From positions 36,611,404 to 36,675,403 of the forward strand of contig CM032122.1 in the NCBI GenBank assembly GCA_018894105.1: a DNA stretch of 64,000 bases, in the 5' to 3' direction. The DNA comes from Jacaranda mimosifolia. Its lineage: Eukaryota > Streptophyta > Magnoliopsida > Lamiales > Bignoniaceae. Positions within the stretch are counted from its first letter, which is position 1. Every line of letters begins with the position of its first letter. Made by a program: the position numbers and the translations under genes. Shown here piece after piece: positions 23,520-36,685 of the stretch. A model generated the notes under the pieces. That model did not search any database. It saw only the letters and a program-made list of their open reading frames with translations, and was not told the origin of the DNA.

Positions 23520-24151
23520 TCCGGTGTGCCTACAGGCTCCACCTGTGACGAAGATTCGGAGGTGTCTTCTCTTAGTGCTTACTCGTGGTTAAAATAATTT
23601 TTTTATTTAATTGACAATAAAATTTAATTGGTAAAATTTGAAAAACAAAAATATCCAGCAAAAATAGTAACAAAAAGTTAATTAGATTATAGTATTATAT
23701 AATATGGGAGGTCAGGAGTTAGAATTTCAAATCGAACGAGCTGCACATGTGTGTATAAATAAATAAAAAAATAGTAAATCTCAAAGATTTTATTAAAAAA
23801 GACTTATTACACAAAACCTTTTTAGGTAATTGATTGGTTCCATAAATTTAGGAAAAATTCCAAATCAAAATGCATAATTTTCATACCCAATAAATTCGGT
23901 GTCCAATGTGGATGTAATAGCTAATTTTGCTACTCTTATCCATCGTCTATGGCACTAATTAGCTATTCTTACTCATCTTATCCATCAAAAATGGTCGTGT
24001 TCCTCATTTCGGATCAAACGTTCTGACTCTGTTCCAAAAAATCGCACAATTTTAATATTTTTCCTCTTTAGATAAAAACATTTTATTTAATTTTTATATA
24101 TAACATGTTGAAAGTTATGTAATTAATAATGTTTGCTCTCTAACCCTTTTT
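23520..24151. other. Upstream region of the transporter, with a partial SINE tail
   Basis: At about 23700-23778 a fragment with GGGAGGTCAGGAGTTAGAATTTC, an ACATGTGTGTATAAATAAAT stretch and an A-rich end looks like a truncated SINE 3' half. The rest is AT-rich with no gene. Confidence 0.35.
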
Positions 24152-24969
24152 TTCCTCTTTGTGTCATTACTTCATTTTTCAAATTATTTATTTGTTTGTT
24201 TGTTTCGATATCCATTTTTAAGATTTTATTTTTATTACTCTAATTTTATTATTTTACATTCTGAAAGTGATTTTTTGGATTTTAATAGGTACATTTTTCT
24301 CTTCAATTATTGATAAAAGTTTGTTGTCATTGAATTTTTGTTTTTATTTAAATTTTTATATTTTTTTTTATGTTTTCTTTTTGTGTACTATTTTATTCAA
24401 GCTATCAATTCATTCGTTTAGTTTTATCTTTTTATTTCTAATTTCTCCTTTTATTCATCTAATTTTGTAACTTTATATGATTGGATATTATTTATGATTT
24501 TAGCATTTCTAAAAATTGTTTCAATCTTCAATTGTTTATAATTTAAAAAATCCATCATTTTTTATACGTGTAATTATGTATGTACAGAGATGTATAATCC
24601 GAATTCTTTATGATGCGAACCAATAATATTTACATTCAAAAAATAATAATAATTCATCGGAATACTTTTTCTCCTCCCCATTGAGAGAATTACCTAACCT
24701 ATTTATTCAAAGCTATTACGTCTATCCCCACCTCCTATCCACAATTCTAATATAAATATACTTAATTGCAGTATGAATGCGCCTTCATTAGCCTCATCAT
24801 GAGCATATGAGAACACAAACTTGTATTTATATTATTTTTGTTGCTATTTCTATAGCATTTACTATATATTAATAGGTGATGAGTGTGGTTAATGAATTGA
24901 TTACCAGGTTTAAAGCTTAAAATAAATCCCACACTACTTTAGAAAAAGATCATATATTATTTCATTAAT

Positions 24970-25418
24970 ATAGGCTTTGTTTGGATGAGAATTGGGACAT
25001 TCTCCCAAAATTTTTTGGGAGAATGGATTTTGGAAGTGAGGTTGGGGAATGTGATGGTTGTTTGTTTATATTTTAAATGGTAGGTAGAGAATACATTGGG
25101 AGAAAATAGTTTGTTTATTTGTATTTTGCAGGGGACAATATGTCACATCAATAATTTTTTTTTGTTGGATTTGTGGAATATTTTAAAATTATTTATATAT
25201 TTATATATATAGATTGTCTGAGTGGTAGTATGTTTATATTTGTAATGATGAAAGAATGTGTGGTGCCTTGGGAAATGGTGTGGAGTTGGGAATAATAGGG
25301 ATTTTTTGGGAATAAATTTTGTATTTTGGGAGTAGGAGCGGGGAATGTGTTGTTTTTGTTTGTTTAAGTTTTGAGAGTTGAAAAATAAATTGAGAGTTTG
25401 TAAACAAACAAAGCCTAT
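24970..25418. mobile_element. MITE (family C), present only in unit 1
   Basis: Perfect 14-bp terminal inverted repeats ATAGGCTTTGTTTG and CAAACAAAGCCTAT bound a ~450-bp non-coding element. At the equivalent place in unit 2 (near 45575) the flanks are joined without it. The target duplication was not resolved. Confidence 0.75.
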
Positions 25419-27379
25419 GGCTTTATATTCTTGATCTATTTGAAATATATATATATATATATATATATATGGAGATATCAATAATAAATACGTTCATTAA
25501 TTTTTTAGGTTATAACAATGGACATAGTTTAACTTCCAAATATGCACCTACTTTTATGTTCTTTATTCTTCTAAATCTCAAGTTTGCTTTAACGATTCGG
25601 TAGACTGTTGCGCTTTTCTTTAGCTATTTATTTTGTATTCCTACTATTTGAACAATTGTAAATTGTACTTCACAACATGAAGAAGTCATTTATCTAAAAA
25701 AAAATTTAATTCTGTGAATAAATATAGTAATTCAATTTATTCTTATTTTTATTTTTTTATATCCTCTCATTGATTTAAATTTTACAATTAATTTTGAATT
25801 TATAATTGCTTTATCCATTAACTTTGAAAACTCACCCTTGTTTATTAAGAAATTAAAATGACATTTGACTTTAAAAACCGATAATGTAATCTGAACCATG
25901 AATAAAACGTTGGTGCACGTGGATCAAATGCAAACAATTAATAATGTCAACTCCATTATTTGATTTTGGAGAAATGCATGTATAGAAGAATATGAAACAT
26001 ATTTAATTTTATAATTACTTTATTAATTTTTTTCCAATTAAAATGTCAAACTCACCCCTGTTTTGTAAGAAATTAAAAAAGTAACATTTGACTTTGAAAA
26101 CTGAGGATGTAATGCGTCCCATGAACAAAAATATTAATTGGTGCGGGTGGATCAGATGCAAGCAATTAATAATGCCAACTCCATTATTTGATTTTGGAGA
26201 AATGTATGGAAGAATATGGAATACATTTGATTTTATAATGGAAATGATTGTGTGATGTATTTTTGAGAAAAATTACATTTGGTTTTATTTTTAAGAGCCA
26301 TATTTTATATTATAAATATTTTTTTATATAAATTTTATCTAATTAGTGATGTCATATTACATTTTCATTGTTGTATCTTATTATATTAATATAACTATTG
26401 AAAAAAATTATATTTATTAAGACCAAGAATTAAGATATAGATATAGATGTAATAATTTTAATATACATCAACTTACAATGGTTATATATTTACACACCCT
26501 GTCAATTTTACACATTATGTCAATTATCAAAAAATAATAATTAACTTTTAATATTTAACTTAATATATAGTACAGGTTAATAACTCATTAAACACAAAAT
26601 GCACAAATAATTTAATGTGATTCCTCGTTTCAATAAAACTTTATTGGTCTAACATTGTGTTGTAATTGGCACAAGTATGCCTATTTACATGTTTAATTAT
26701 TCATTGGATGGAAGCCAATTATGGTTGGAATCCAATAGATAATTATAGTGTTGAATTTGGTAGATAGAGGAAGGGAAATGGTTAAGTATTATAAGTTGAG
26801 TTGTCCCACATTGTAAGCTTGAGAGAGTGGAGACCTTCTTGTGACTTATAAAACCAAATGGAGAAGTTGAAGGGTCTTTAACCCTTCACTTGTCCCACAT
26901 TGATTTTGTAAAATAGTGTGGACTAGTTTATATTAGACTCAAGTAAGAATGATTGATAAAGTGTTCTTTGAGGGGTTCATATAAGTGGACCACACCCGCG
27001 CCGCCGCCGCCGCCCAAGTCCGGGTCGCAGGCGCGGGTGTTAGGGCGAATGTCTTAGTCTCAGTCTTAATTTTTTGGATGAAATTCAATTAGAATTTTGA
27101 ATTTAAAAATGAAATTCAAATTTGAACTTAACCGTTGGCTTGATCGGATAATGCTTGACCGAGTCATGCCTATTGGAGATCATGACTGAATTTTTTGGGA
27201 TGAGGCTGGATTTCTAGGTGTTGTTGGCGGACATGGATTAGGGTTTTGCTTAGTCAAACCCTAATCAGCCCTTAACAGCCGTCAAACCCTAGTGATTATT
27301 AGGTCTGGCCGTCAAACCCTAGCAGGAAATTAGGTCTTAGCCGTCGGCCCATTGCCCTCTGCCAGCCCTAATTTCCCTC

Positions 27380-27387
27380 TATAAATA
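27380..27387 (+). promoter_or_regulatory. Candidate TATA box in the 5' LTR
   Basis: CCCTCTATAAATAGAC is a textbook plant TATA context and is conserved in the 3' LTR. It would place transcription start shortly downstream, near 27410-27420. Confidence 0.6.
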
Positions 27388-27909
27388 GACAGCATTCGGC
27401 AGTCTAGAAGAGATACCAAATGCATGCCAAAGCAGCCTCTTCAGCTTGTATTCTTCATCTTTCCCTGATATTCCAGTTTCTTTGTTGCCATAATTCCCTC
27501 GTTCTCTCATATTCGGCCTATTCCACTTATATATATACATTCCGAAAGCTTGGCTATCTGATTCGGATTCTGGCTACTGGGTACTGTTTGAGGTGAACGA
27601 GAAGGAGTGCACATGATCGTTCTGGACCATCTTATCCTGGGAGGAGCTGCGTTGTACCTATTGCACTGGTGAGTCGGGGCGCTCGTTTCTTCAAGGCAAA
27701 CAGAATTTCTCTGTGATTCTGTTAATTCTGTTACAATACATAATTCTTAAGATAAGTTTACTTTCAAATTCAGTATCTATATATTACTAATCTGACAGCA
27801 TGTTCTATTGTTTTATTGCCTCGGTTAATTTATGAATTTTGGCTTTTCCTGGACTCGTATCCGTTTAATTGTACTGAATTCTGATTTGCCTTGAATTGAT
27901 GTTTATTTT

Positions 27910-28049
27910 GATCACGCATGTTGTATGATTAAATTCTGATCACGCATGATGTATGTTTAAATTCTAATCACGCATGCTGTATGTTTAAATTCTGATAACA
28001 CATGTTGTATGTTTAAATTCTGATAACACATGCTTTATTTGAATTTCAT
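27910..28049 (+). repeat. Five tandem 28-bp repeats within the LTR
   Basis: The unit is GATCACGCATG(T/A/C)TGTATG followed by (A/T)TTAAATTCT, with AACACATG variants in the later copies. The same array is in the 3' LTR from about 34159 to 34298, so it belongs to the element. Confidence 0.85.
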
Positions 28050-28331
28050 GTTGATATAAACGTACGTTTGACCCCACTGTGATTATCTATTACTTTCTTG
28101 ATAATCTGTTTTGCAATATTTATTTATTGCTTTGGATTACTGCATGTTGGCACAAATCATGGAAACAACAATCTTGAAGAAACGAGTTATTTCGTATGTT
28201 TATCATCTATTGAAATTCTGATTAGATATCATGTCTAGGAATCTTGCCTGATATTTCTGATTAGATATCCTGTCTAGGAATCTTTCCTGCATATCCTGCC
28301 TAGATATTCTGTTATAGGACTTTAATTTTCT

Positions 28332-29066
28332 GTGATGGCTACAACTTCGCATGCTATTGGTGATATGGTGTCAGCGAAAGTTGACCTTTCCGGACTGCCG
28401 GAAAAATTCACGAGCCAGTATTTTAGGCGTTGGCAACAGCGCATGAAAATCTGGTTGACGATGAAAGGTCTTTTTTCATTGATTCAGTTGACCATGCCAG
28501 AACCAACTGAAACTAATCCCAAAACTAAAGAAATAGCTGATTGGAGAACTAAGGATCAGATTGTTCGAGGAATGATTCTGTCAGCTCTGTCTTATACACT
28601 CTTTGATGTATACTGTTCTGATTCCTATACGGCTAAATCTTTATGGGATGAACTGGATAGGAAATACAATACTGAAGAGCAAGGGCTCGAAAAGTATTCG
28701 GTTTCCAAATTCCTGAAGTATCAGATGGTTGAGGGCAGGTCTATATCTAAACAGACACATGAATTGATTAATCTAGAGCATTCCCTAGCTGATGCTGAAA
28801 TGAAACTCCCTGAAAAATTTATGGTCATGTCGATTGTCGATAAGTTCCCCAAATCTTGGGAAAGTTTCGGCATGACTCTGAAGCATCAAAAAGGGAAATT
28901 GACCTTAGATGATTTGATGATTGCCATAAGTATTGAAGAGGAGCATAGAAATCAATCACATACTGTTCTTATTGAATATCATCCTAAGGCGAATGTAATA
29001 ATAGGAAAGAAGAAAGGAAACATAAACTCAAACTCTAAATCCATCGATAAGGAAAAGCCAAAATGA
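28332..29066 (+). pseudogene. Copia gag (UBN2-type), N-terminal part
   Basis: This is a 244-codon frame starting MMATTSHAIGD. FRRWQQRMKIWLTMKGL, SLWDELDRKYN and LPEKFMVMSIVDKFPKSW are gag-polypeptide landmarks of Copia elements, whose product forms the virus-like particle. The frame stops at 29064-29066. The CCHC zinc knuckle, CWNCGQKGHWAKEC, lies in another frame (29063-29164), so a frameshift separates it from gag. Two ~50-bp repeats with TCTAGGAATCT lie in the leader (28215-28310). Confidence 0.9.
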
Positions 29067-32000
29067 ATAAGAAACCAAAGGCAAACAGGCCTTGCTGGAA
29101 TTGTGGACAAAAGGGGCATTGGGCTAAGGAGTGTCCCTCCAAGAAAGCCAAGGCTAAAGCCTAGTCTGCTGGACCAGTGGTCAACATGGTTGTTGGAGAC
29201 ACCAGCGAAGCTGGAGTTCCTGATGTATCCATTGACGAGTATGTTTCTTGCAAACCCGAACTATTCTCTATCTATGAACCATATGATTAGCTGATAGACA
29301 CTGGTGCTAATGTGCATGTTTGTGCTGATAAATCATTGTTTGTGTCTTACCAGCCTGTTAGCGGAAGGACTGTGACGATGGGGAACTCAAGTGCTGCCAA
29401 TGTGTATGGGATAGGACGCGTGGACCTGAAATTTTCCTTCGGGGCGCACACTATCTCTACTAAGGGTGCATCACGTCCCAACAGTTCGAAGAAACATAAT
29501 AAGTGGTTCTGTAATAGTTAGGGAGGGTTATGAAATTTTTTTCAAATCAAATAAAGTTGTAATTTTACATTACAGGCACTTTTATTTGTAAAAGCTATCT
29601 TTCCGATGGTTTGTTTAAATTGAGAGTTGAGAACATTATTGGTTCTAATAAAGTTGATTTTTCTAATTCTCCTGTTATTAACATTATTGAGAATTCATCT
29701 GTTTGGCATAACCGTTTAGGACATTTGAATTATAGTTCGGTCAAAAGAATGATGAACTTAAATTTAATTCCTAAACATGAAATTGAACGTGGTCATAAAT
29801 GTCAAATCTGTGTTGAAGCCAAGCAAGTTAGAAAGCCTTACCACTCGGTTGAAAGGCACACTGAAATTCTTGACTTAGTGCACACAGATATTTGTGAGTT
29901 CAATGGGGTCTTAACAAAAGACAATAAAAGATACTTTATCACCTTCATAGATGATAGCAGTAGGTATTGTTATGTTTATCTACTAAAACATAAAGATGAA
30001 GCACTAGATAAGTTCATTATGTTCAAAAATGAAGCCGAAACACAAATTGGTAGAAAACTTAAACGGTTAAGGTCAGATAGGGTAGAGAGTACGGGTCCAA
30101 CCCATTTCATGAATACTACCGTAATTTTGGCATAATTCATGAAGAAACTGCTCCTTATTCTCCCGCTTCGAATGGGATAGCTGAGCGAAAGAATAGAACC
30201 TTTATAGACATGATTAACAGTATGCTTTTGAATTCTGGATTGCCCAAGTACATGTGGGGGGAAGCTCTGAATACGGCTTGCCATATTCTGAATAGAGTTC
30301 CCCTGAAACATAAAGAAAGCACTCCATTTGAATTCTGGAAAGGAAGGAAACCTAGTTTAAAATACTTCTGAGTGTGGGGCTGTCTTGCAAAAGTTCTAGT
30401 CCCTGAACACAAAAGGAAAAAACTAGGTCCTAAAATTGTTGATGCGGTCTTTCTAGGCTATGTAGAAACATCTTATGCTATGCGATTTTTGGTTATTAAA
30501 TCAGAAATTCTGGGCATAAATGCGAATACTATAGTCGAATTTTGCGATGCTACGTTCTTTGAGAACGTGTTTCCCATGAAGGCTGGGATACCTCAAAATG
30601 TTTCTTTAGATTCAACCCTTGAGTCTACATCGATTCCGGATCATGTGGAAAAGATGTCAAATGTGGGGGCTGGTCCTAGTAGTACTGACACAGTTCCTGA
30701 AGAACTGGATGAACCCAAACGAAGTAAAAGGGCTAGAATCACTAAGGACTTTGGAAGTGACTCCGTTACTCACAATGTCAAGGGTGATCCTGTTTCCTTC
30801 AAGGATGCTATGGCTTCCCCTGAAGCTAAGCATTGGAAGGAAGCCATTAAGAGTGAGATGGATTCTATTGTCTCGAATGGGACATGGGAATTAGTCGATC
30901 TCCCTCCGGGGTGTACTACTATAAGAAGCAAGTGGATCTTCAAAAAGAAACTTAAGTCTGGCGGAATTGTTGATAAGTTTAAGGCCATGCTAGTTGCTAA
31001 AAGGTATAGGTAAAAGGAGGGAATAGATTACTTCGACACCTATTCCCCAGTAGCTCGTTTGACTACTATCCGAGTGCTAATAGCACTGGCTTCCATATAT
31101 GATTTCCCCATTCACCAGATGGATGTGAAAACAGCCTTTCTGTATGGTGATCTTGAGGAAGAAATTTATATGGATCAGCCTGAGGGATTTGTAGCTTCTG
31201 GAAATGAGCGGAAAGTTTGCAAGCTTGTTAAATCACTTTATGGTTTGAAACAAGCTCCTAAACAATGGCATGAAAAGTTTGACAAAACAATATTGTCATT
31301 TGGTTTCATAGTTAACGATAATGACAAGTGTGTCTACTGCAAAGTTAAAGGTGATAACTGTATTGTGTTATACCTGTATGTAGATGACATTCTGCTGTTT
31401 GGATCCAACATTGAGATTATCAATGAGACTAAAAGTTTCTTAAAGAACAAGTTTGAAATGAAAGATATGGGTGTTGCGGAAATGATTCTGGGACTTAAGT
31501 TGGCTCGTTCAACTGAAGGTATAGCAGTCTCTCAGTCTCACTATGTTGAGAAGATAATTGAGAAATTTGGCTATAAACAAAGTAGAATCGCAAAAACACC
31601 ATATAATCCTTCAGTGGCACTCTTTAAGAATGAAACTGGTGTACCAGTGTCTCAGTTGAGGTATTCTCAAATAATTGGTAACTTGCAGTATCTTGCAAAC
31701 GGCTCAAGACCAGATATCTCATTTGCGGTCTCTAAGCTTGCTAGATATACAAGTTGTCCTAATCGAACTCATTGGGAGGCTTTGGATAGGGTACTTAGAT
31801 ATCTAAAGGGCTCAGCATCACTAGCCTTGCACTACAAGAAATTTCCTGCAGTGCTGGAAGAGTTTAGTGACGCTAGTTGGATTGCCAAAAACTCTGGGAG
31901 TAATGGGTGTACAGGGTATGTATTTACCTTGGGTGGAGGCTCTATCTCCTGGAAGTCTTCTAAACAGACTTTGATAACTCGGTCCACCTTTGAGGCTGAG

Positions 32001-32333
32001 TTGTGTGCTTTGGACTCAACTGGGACAGAGGCAGAATGGTTATATGGGCTGATAGTACAATTGCTGATGGTAACCAAACCTCTTCCGGGAATTGCTGTAC
32101 ATTGTGATAATCAAACCACAATTGCAAAGATCAGTAGTTCAAAGTTCAATCAAAAGATTAAGAGACACATCCAAATTAGATTAAAATCTATAAGAGAGTT
32201 AGTATCTGACAGGGTTATTGCAATTGATTTTGTCGGATCGAAGGACAACATTGCAGACCCTTTAACAAAAGGACTTGATTTGTCCTCAGTTCAGAAATTC
32301 AGGTTGGAGATGGGACTGGAAACCCATCAGTGA
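29063..32333 (+). pseudogene. Copia pol: zinc knuckle, protease, integrase, RT and RNase H, broken
   Basis: The zinc knuckle and protease (LIDTGANVHVC near 29293) share one frame with stops at 29162, 29288 and 29519. The GAG-pre-integrase and integrase core start (WHNRLGHLN, HKCQIC, LVHTDICEF) run in a second frame to 30135. The rest of integrase (PYSPASNGIAERKNR) and everything after is in a third frame. That third frame has a TGA at 30369 and a TAA at 31011 (just after KAMLVAKRYR). Reverse transcriptase shows QMDVKTAFLYGDL, SLYGLKQAPKQW and YVDDILLFG; RNase H shows CDNQTTIAK and IADPLTKGL. The element could move only with proteins from elsewhere. Confidence 0.93.
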
Positions 32334-32884
32334 TATACCTGCAGTGGCAACCTAACCTACTAAGTGGAGATCCCACAAGGTAGGTTCAATATGGTATAAA
32401 CAAACTGCTGAGCATATCAAGTTGCACCTAAATTTAGATTGATACTTTGTATCTAGTGTCTCTCCCCTGATTACCTGATAGGTGCTGACTACTGCTGGTA
32501 CAGTAAGAGTTTAACTCTAAATGGGGTCAAGTCATTTTTTGGACGAGATGCGAGCAGTGCATCCCTAGAGACGGCCAACTAAGTGAATGTAGTCCTTTGG
32601 CCGGGACTAAAGGAATTGGGTTGTTCCTTGACAAACATTCATGAATTAGGATCGGGACACATGGCCTTAATGTGTCAACCCTAAAGATCAGTACATAGCC
32701 TTTAGTTCGTTGTTACTGATGGATGCAATCACAATCATGGGTACAAATTCAAGGCTTAGATCCATTTGTCCCGGTGATTGCAAAAGTCAGATAACTTAGG
32801 GAGTGGTTCAAACCGGAAGGTACCACTTCTGAAAGCGAGCTATGTTGAATCTGATAGCCTATTATCTATGGATTTGTGGGGGAT

Positions 32885-34418
32885 TGTTGTAATTGGCACA
32901 AGTATGCCTATTTACATGTTTAATTACTCATTGGATGGAAGCCAATTATGGTTGGAATCCAATAGATAATTATAGTGTTGAATTTGGTAGAATAGAGGAA
33001 GGGAAATGGTTAAGTATTATAAGTTGAGTTGTCCCACATTGTAAGCTTGAGAGAGTGGAGACCTTCTTGTGACTTATAAAACCAAGTGGAGGAGTTGAAG
33101 GGTCTTTAACTCTTCACTTGTCCCACATTGGTTTTGTAAAATAGTGTGGACTAGTTTATATTAGACTCAAGTAAGAATGCTTGATAAAGTGTTCTTTGAG
33201 GGGTTCATATAAGTGGACCACACGCGCGCCGCCGCCGCCGCCGCCGCCCAGGTCCGAGTCGCAGGCGCGGGCGCGGGCGTTAGGGTGAATGTCTCAGTCT
33301 CAGTCTTAATTTTTTGGATGAAATTCAATTAGAATTTTGAATTTAAAAATGAAATTCAAATTTGAACTTAACCGTTGGCTTGATCGGATAATGCTTGATC
33401 GAGTCATGCCTGTTGGAGATCATGACCGAATTTTTTGGGATGAGGCCGGATTTCTAGGTGTTGTTGGCGGACATGGATTAGGGTTTTGCTTAGTCAAACC
33501 CTAATCAGCCCTTAACAGCCGTCAAACCCTAGTGATTATTAGGTCTGGCCATCAAACCCTAGCAGGAAATTAGGTCTTAGCCGTCGGCCCATTGCCCTCT
33601 GCCAACCCTAATTTCCCTCTATAAATAGACAGCATTCGGCAGTCTAGAAGAGATACCAAATACACGCCAAAGCAGCCTCTTCAGCTTGTATTCTTCCTCT
33701 TTCCCTGATATTCCAGTTTCTTTGTTGCCATGATTCCCTCGTTCTCTCATATTCGGCCTATTCCACTTATATATATATATTCTGAAAGCTTGGCTATCTG
33801 ATTCGGATTCTGGCTACTGGGTACTGTTCGAGGTGAACGAGAAGGAGTGCACATGATCGTTCTGGACCATCTCATCCTGGGAGGAGCTGCGTTGTACCTG
33901 TTGCACTGGTGAGTCGGGGCGCTCGTTTCTTCAAGGCAAACAGAATTTCTCTGTGATTTGGTCGCCCTATTAATTTTGTTACAATACATAATTCTTAAGA
34001 TAAGTTTACTTTCAAATTCAGTATCTATATATTACTAATCTGACAGCATGTTCTATTGTTTTATTACCTCGGTTAATTTATGAATTTTGGCTTTTCCTGG
34101 ACTCGTATCTATTTAATTGTACTGAATTCTGATTTGCCTTGAATTGACGTTTATTTTGATCACGCATGTTGTATGATTAAATTATGATCACGCATGATGT
34201 ATGTTTAAATTCTAATCACGTATGCTGTATGTTTAAATTCTGATAACACATGTTGTATGTTTAAATTCTGATAACATATGCTTTATTTGAATTTCATACT
34301 GATATAAACGTACGTTTGACCCCACTGTGATTATCTATTACTTTCTTGATAATCTGTTTTGCAATATTTATTTATTGCTTTGGATTACTGCATGTTGGCA
34401 CAAATCCTGGAAACAACA
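32885..34418 (+). repeat. 3' LTR of the Copia element
   Basis: 1534 bp. It differs from the 5' LTR by scattered substitutions, often C/T, and by a longer CCG run (~33226-33248 against ~26998-27014). It ends at CAACA, followed by the CATTG duplication. Confidence 0.95.
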
Positions 34419-35337
34419 CATTGTTCATATAAAATATTATGTATATATAAAATATTCTTTTGTAAATTTCTTATTAAACAAAAATGTGCAAAAAAAAGGT
34501 ATATGATATAAATATTAAAAATATACAAATAAATATACTCAAAGTACAGAGATTGATGTCATTGGCTATTTTAAGTATTAAATTATCAAACTTGTAAAAA
34601 TTCTAACTATATCAATAATATATTTATGTACCCTACAAGAAATTTACTTCAATACTTGAAAATGGATTTTTTATATTATGTTAATTGTTTTGGTTCTTCA
34701 AAAATTCTGAATGATCTCTGGACTAATTTTGTACAATGAGAATATTGCAGTTGCCCATATTGGAGCCTTTCCACCATTTTACTTTTGGGGTTTTGGCAAG
34801 ACTGGGAATCTCTTGGCGCTATTGAGTTATATATACAACACTCTAGTATCAAGATCCAAGTCATGTTTGTCACAGTATCATCACATCTATAAAGACATAA
34901 TATAAACAAACAAAAACACTTATATTATTCCATAACAAAACAATAACTCAATAAATTTTAGGCAACTCAAACAAAACAATAAAAAATATAGTGCCTAAAA
35001 ATATGAAAAATAATGAAGAACATTGAGAACATAAAGATCTATTGCACAATAGAAAATCAACTCAAACAAAAGATGAATATTGTGTTAAATTATTTTAAAA
35101 AGTAAAAATTATACAAAATAAAAATTATTTTACATGTATAAAAAGGAATATGATCAGATATCCCCATTTATTTATTTTTGCACAAATCATTCTTATTTTG
35201 GCTATCTAATTTTAAAAGAAAAAGAAAAAGAAAAATTATTAAAATATCAATTTATGGTATGACTAACTTTGGTTTGTGTCAAAATATCAATTATAAAAAT
35301 CAAAAAAGAAATATGAGTTTTCACTTATAAATAATTG

Positions 35338-35520
35338 GGTAAAATCCACTTTATCCCCATGTACTCAGACTTCATCTCACTTTACCCTATATACTTTTAA
35401 TTATCACTTTACCTCCTTGTTATTCGATAACTAAATTATGTGTATAAATAAGTTAGGTAATACAAAGTTATACACATAATTTAGTTATCGGATAATTAAG
35501 TGAAGAAAAGAGTTTGACAT
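35338..35520. repeat. Foldback hairpin (23-bp arms) in unit-1-specific DNA
   Basis: CGATAACTAAATTATGTGTA near 35429 is repeated in inverted form as TACACATAATTTAGTTATCG near 35470, with about 20 bases between. The flanks (CACTTTATCC, CACTTTACC) suggest a decayed foldback MITE. Unit 2 lacks it. Confidence 0.6.
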
Positions 35521-36685
35521 TAGTAACACAAAATTAAAGCTATAGTAAATTGATAAAATAACTATAAACTTAAAATTAATTTTAAAATATGAATTAGTGA
35601 TAGGATATGAGGATGAAATTAGAATGTAAAATAAAATATAAAAAAATAAATTATTATGTTCATTCTAAAAATTTTGTATAAATATAATTGGACATTCATA
35701 TTATATTTTGCGAATGACAGGAAAAAGTTAATAACAAAAAAGTCGTTAACCTTTCAAATAATCAACATTTAAAAAAATAAAAAATAATAAAATTGGATAT
35801 ATATTTTGATGGATTAAGTAATGTACAGTGTTATAAACTCAAAAAATTAATGGGTGTGTCTTTTATTAAAATAACCATCTCATAATTTTTTTAAATAGAT
35901 CAAAAAAGAGTTAAGAATATATATTGATGAAGTACATAAATTTTTGATACACATACACGAAGAATCTTATTATCTTTTTGATATTTCTCTATGGTATGTT
36001 GTCAATTAAGAACAACATGTTGATGGTAAAATCTTTTATTAAAAATGCATCTTTTATGCAAAACTCAGGGACCATTTTGCTTTTCTTTTTATATGTTGGA
36101 GATAGTTTTACTTATTATGTGTTATGTAAAAAATAGTTAAAAAAGTCATTGGGTCATTTTCTATTTTTTGCCGAGAAAGTATTATTGAAATATGGTCAGG
36201 AAGATGAGATTGAAACCAAATGAATGAAAATAAATTTTGCCCCATATATACATCAAACGAGCCCGTAAAGTAGTGTGAAAGACCCTTTGGCCATACTTAT
36301 TTTTTTTATATGAAATAAACAGCAAATTTCTAAAAATTATAAATTAGTTATTCCAAAAATTTATAAAATTAAATTATAACTTATACTTTAATTACTTTAG
36401 ATAATTATAAAAAAAATATATACTTTAAAACAAATATTTTGGATAATAAAAGAAAATTGTGTTGGGGGTGCCGCGGGAGGGTAGCTGTCCATTTTGCAGA
36501 GTAGTGATGGGGGAATGCTGACTTTTGTTTGGAAAATTTTGCCAGTTGGAAAACGGCAGAGGACAACCAAACAAAGCCTTTTCTAGTTAAGAATAATACT
36601 CTGCCACAACAACCAAAGGTCCGAAACAAAGCCATTTTTAGTTAAGAATAATACTCTAAATGCTATATAGTTCAAAGGTAGTAAG

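Larger units (their letters stand above)
26658..28170 (+). repeat. 5' LTR of the Copia element
   Basis: 1513 bp, TGTTGTAATTGG to GGAAACAACA. It holds a short CCG run near 26998-27014, a TATA-like TATAAATA at 27380-27387, and five 28-bp repeats at 27910-28049. The equivalent TATA in the 3' copy is at 33620-33627. Confidence 0.95.
26658..34418 (+). mobile_element. Ty1/Copia LTR retrotransposon, full length but with disrupted reading frames
   Basis: Two direct LTRs (26658-28170 and 32885-34418), each starting TGTTG and ending CAACA, enclose a 4.7-kb interior with domains in Copia order: gag, zinc knuckle, protease, integrase, reverse transcriptase, RNase H. CATTG flanks both sides (26653-26657 and 34419-34423) as a 5-bp target duplication. 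Unit 2 shows the unoccupied site near 46790. Several stops and frameshifts break the coding region. Hand comparison of parts of the LTRs suggests a few percent difference, so the insertion looks younger than the tandem duplication. No tRNA-Met-like primer site was seen directly after the 5' LTR; a G-rich polypurine-like tract (TGTGGGGGA) precedes the 3' LTR. Confidence 0.95.

Noticed and set aside
24267..24470. 67-codon Phe-rich frame, with a similar one at 44885-45073
   Set aside because: It is repeated because of the tandem duplication, but composition is T-rich low complexity and the two versions differ by frameshifts, so there is no sign of coding constraint.
26658..34418. Reading the Copia element as an active, protein-coding host locus
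   Set aside because: Stops and frameshifts in gag, protease, integrase and RT make it a non-autonomous copy.
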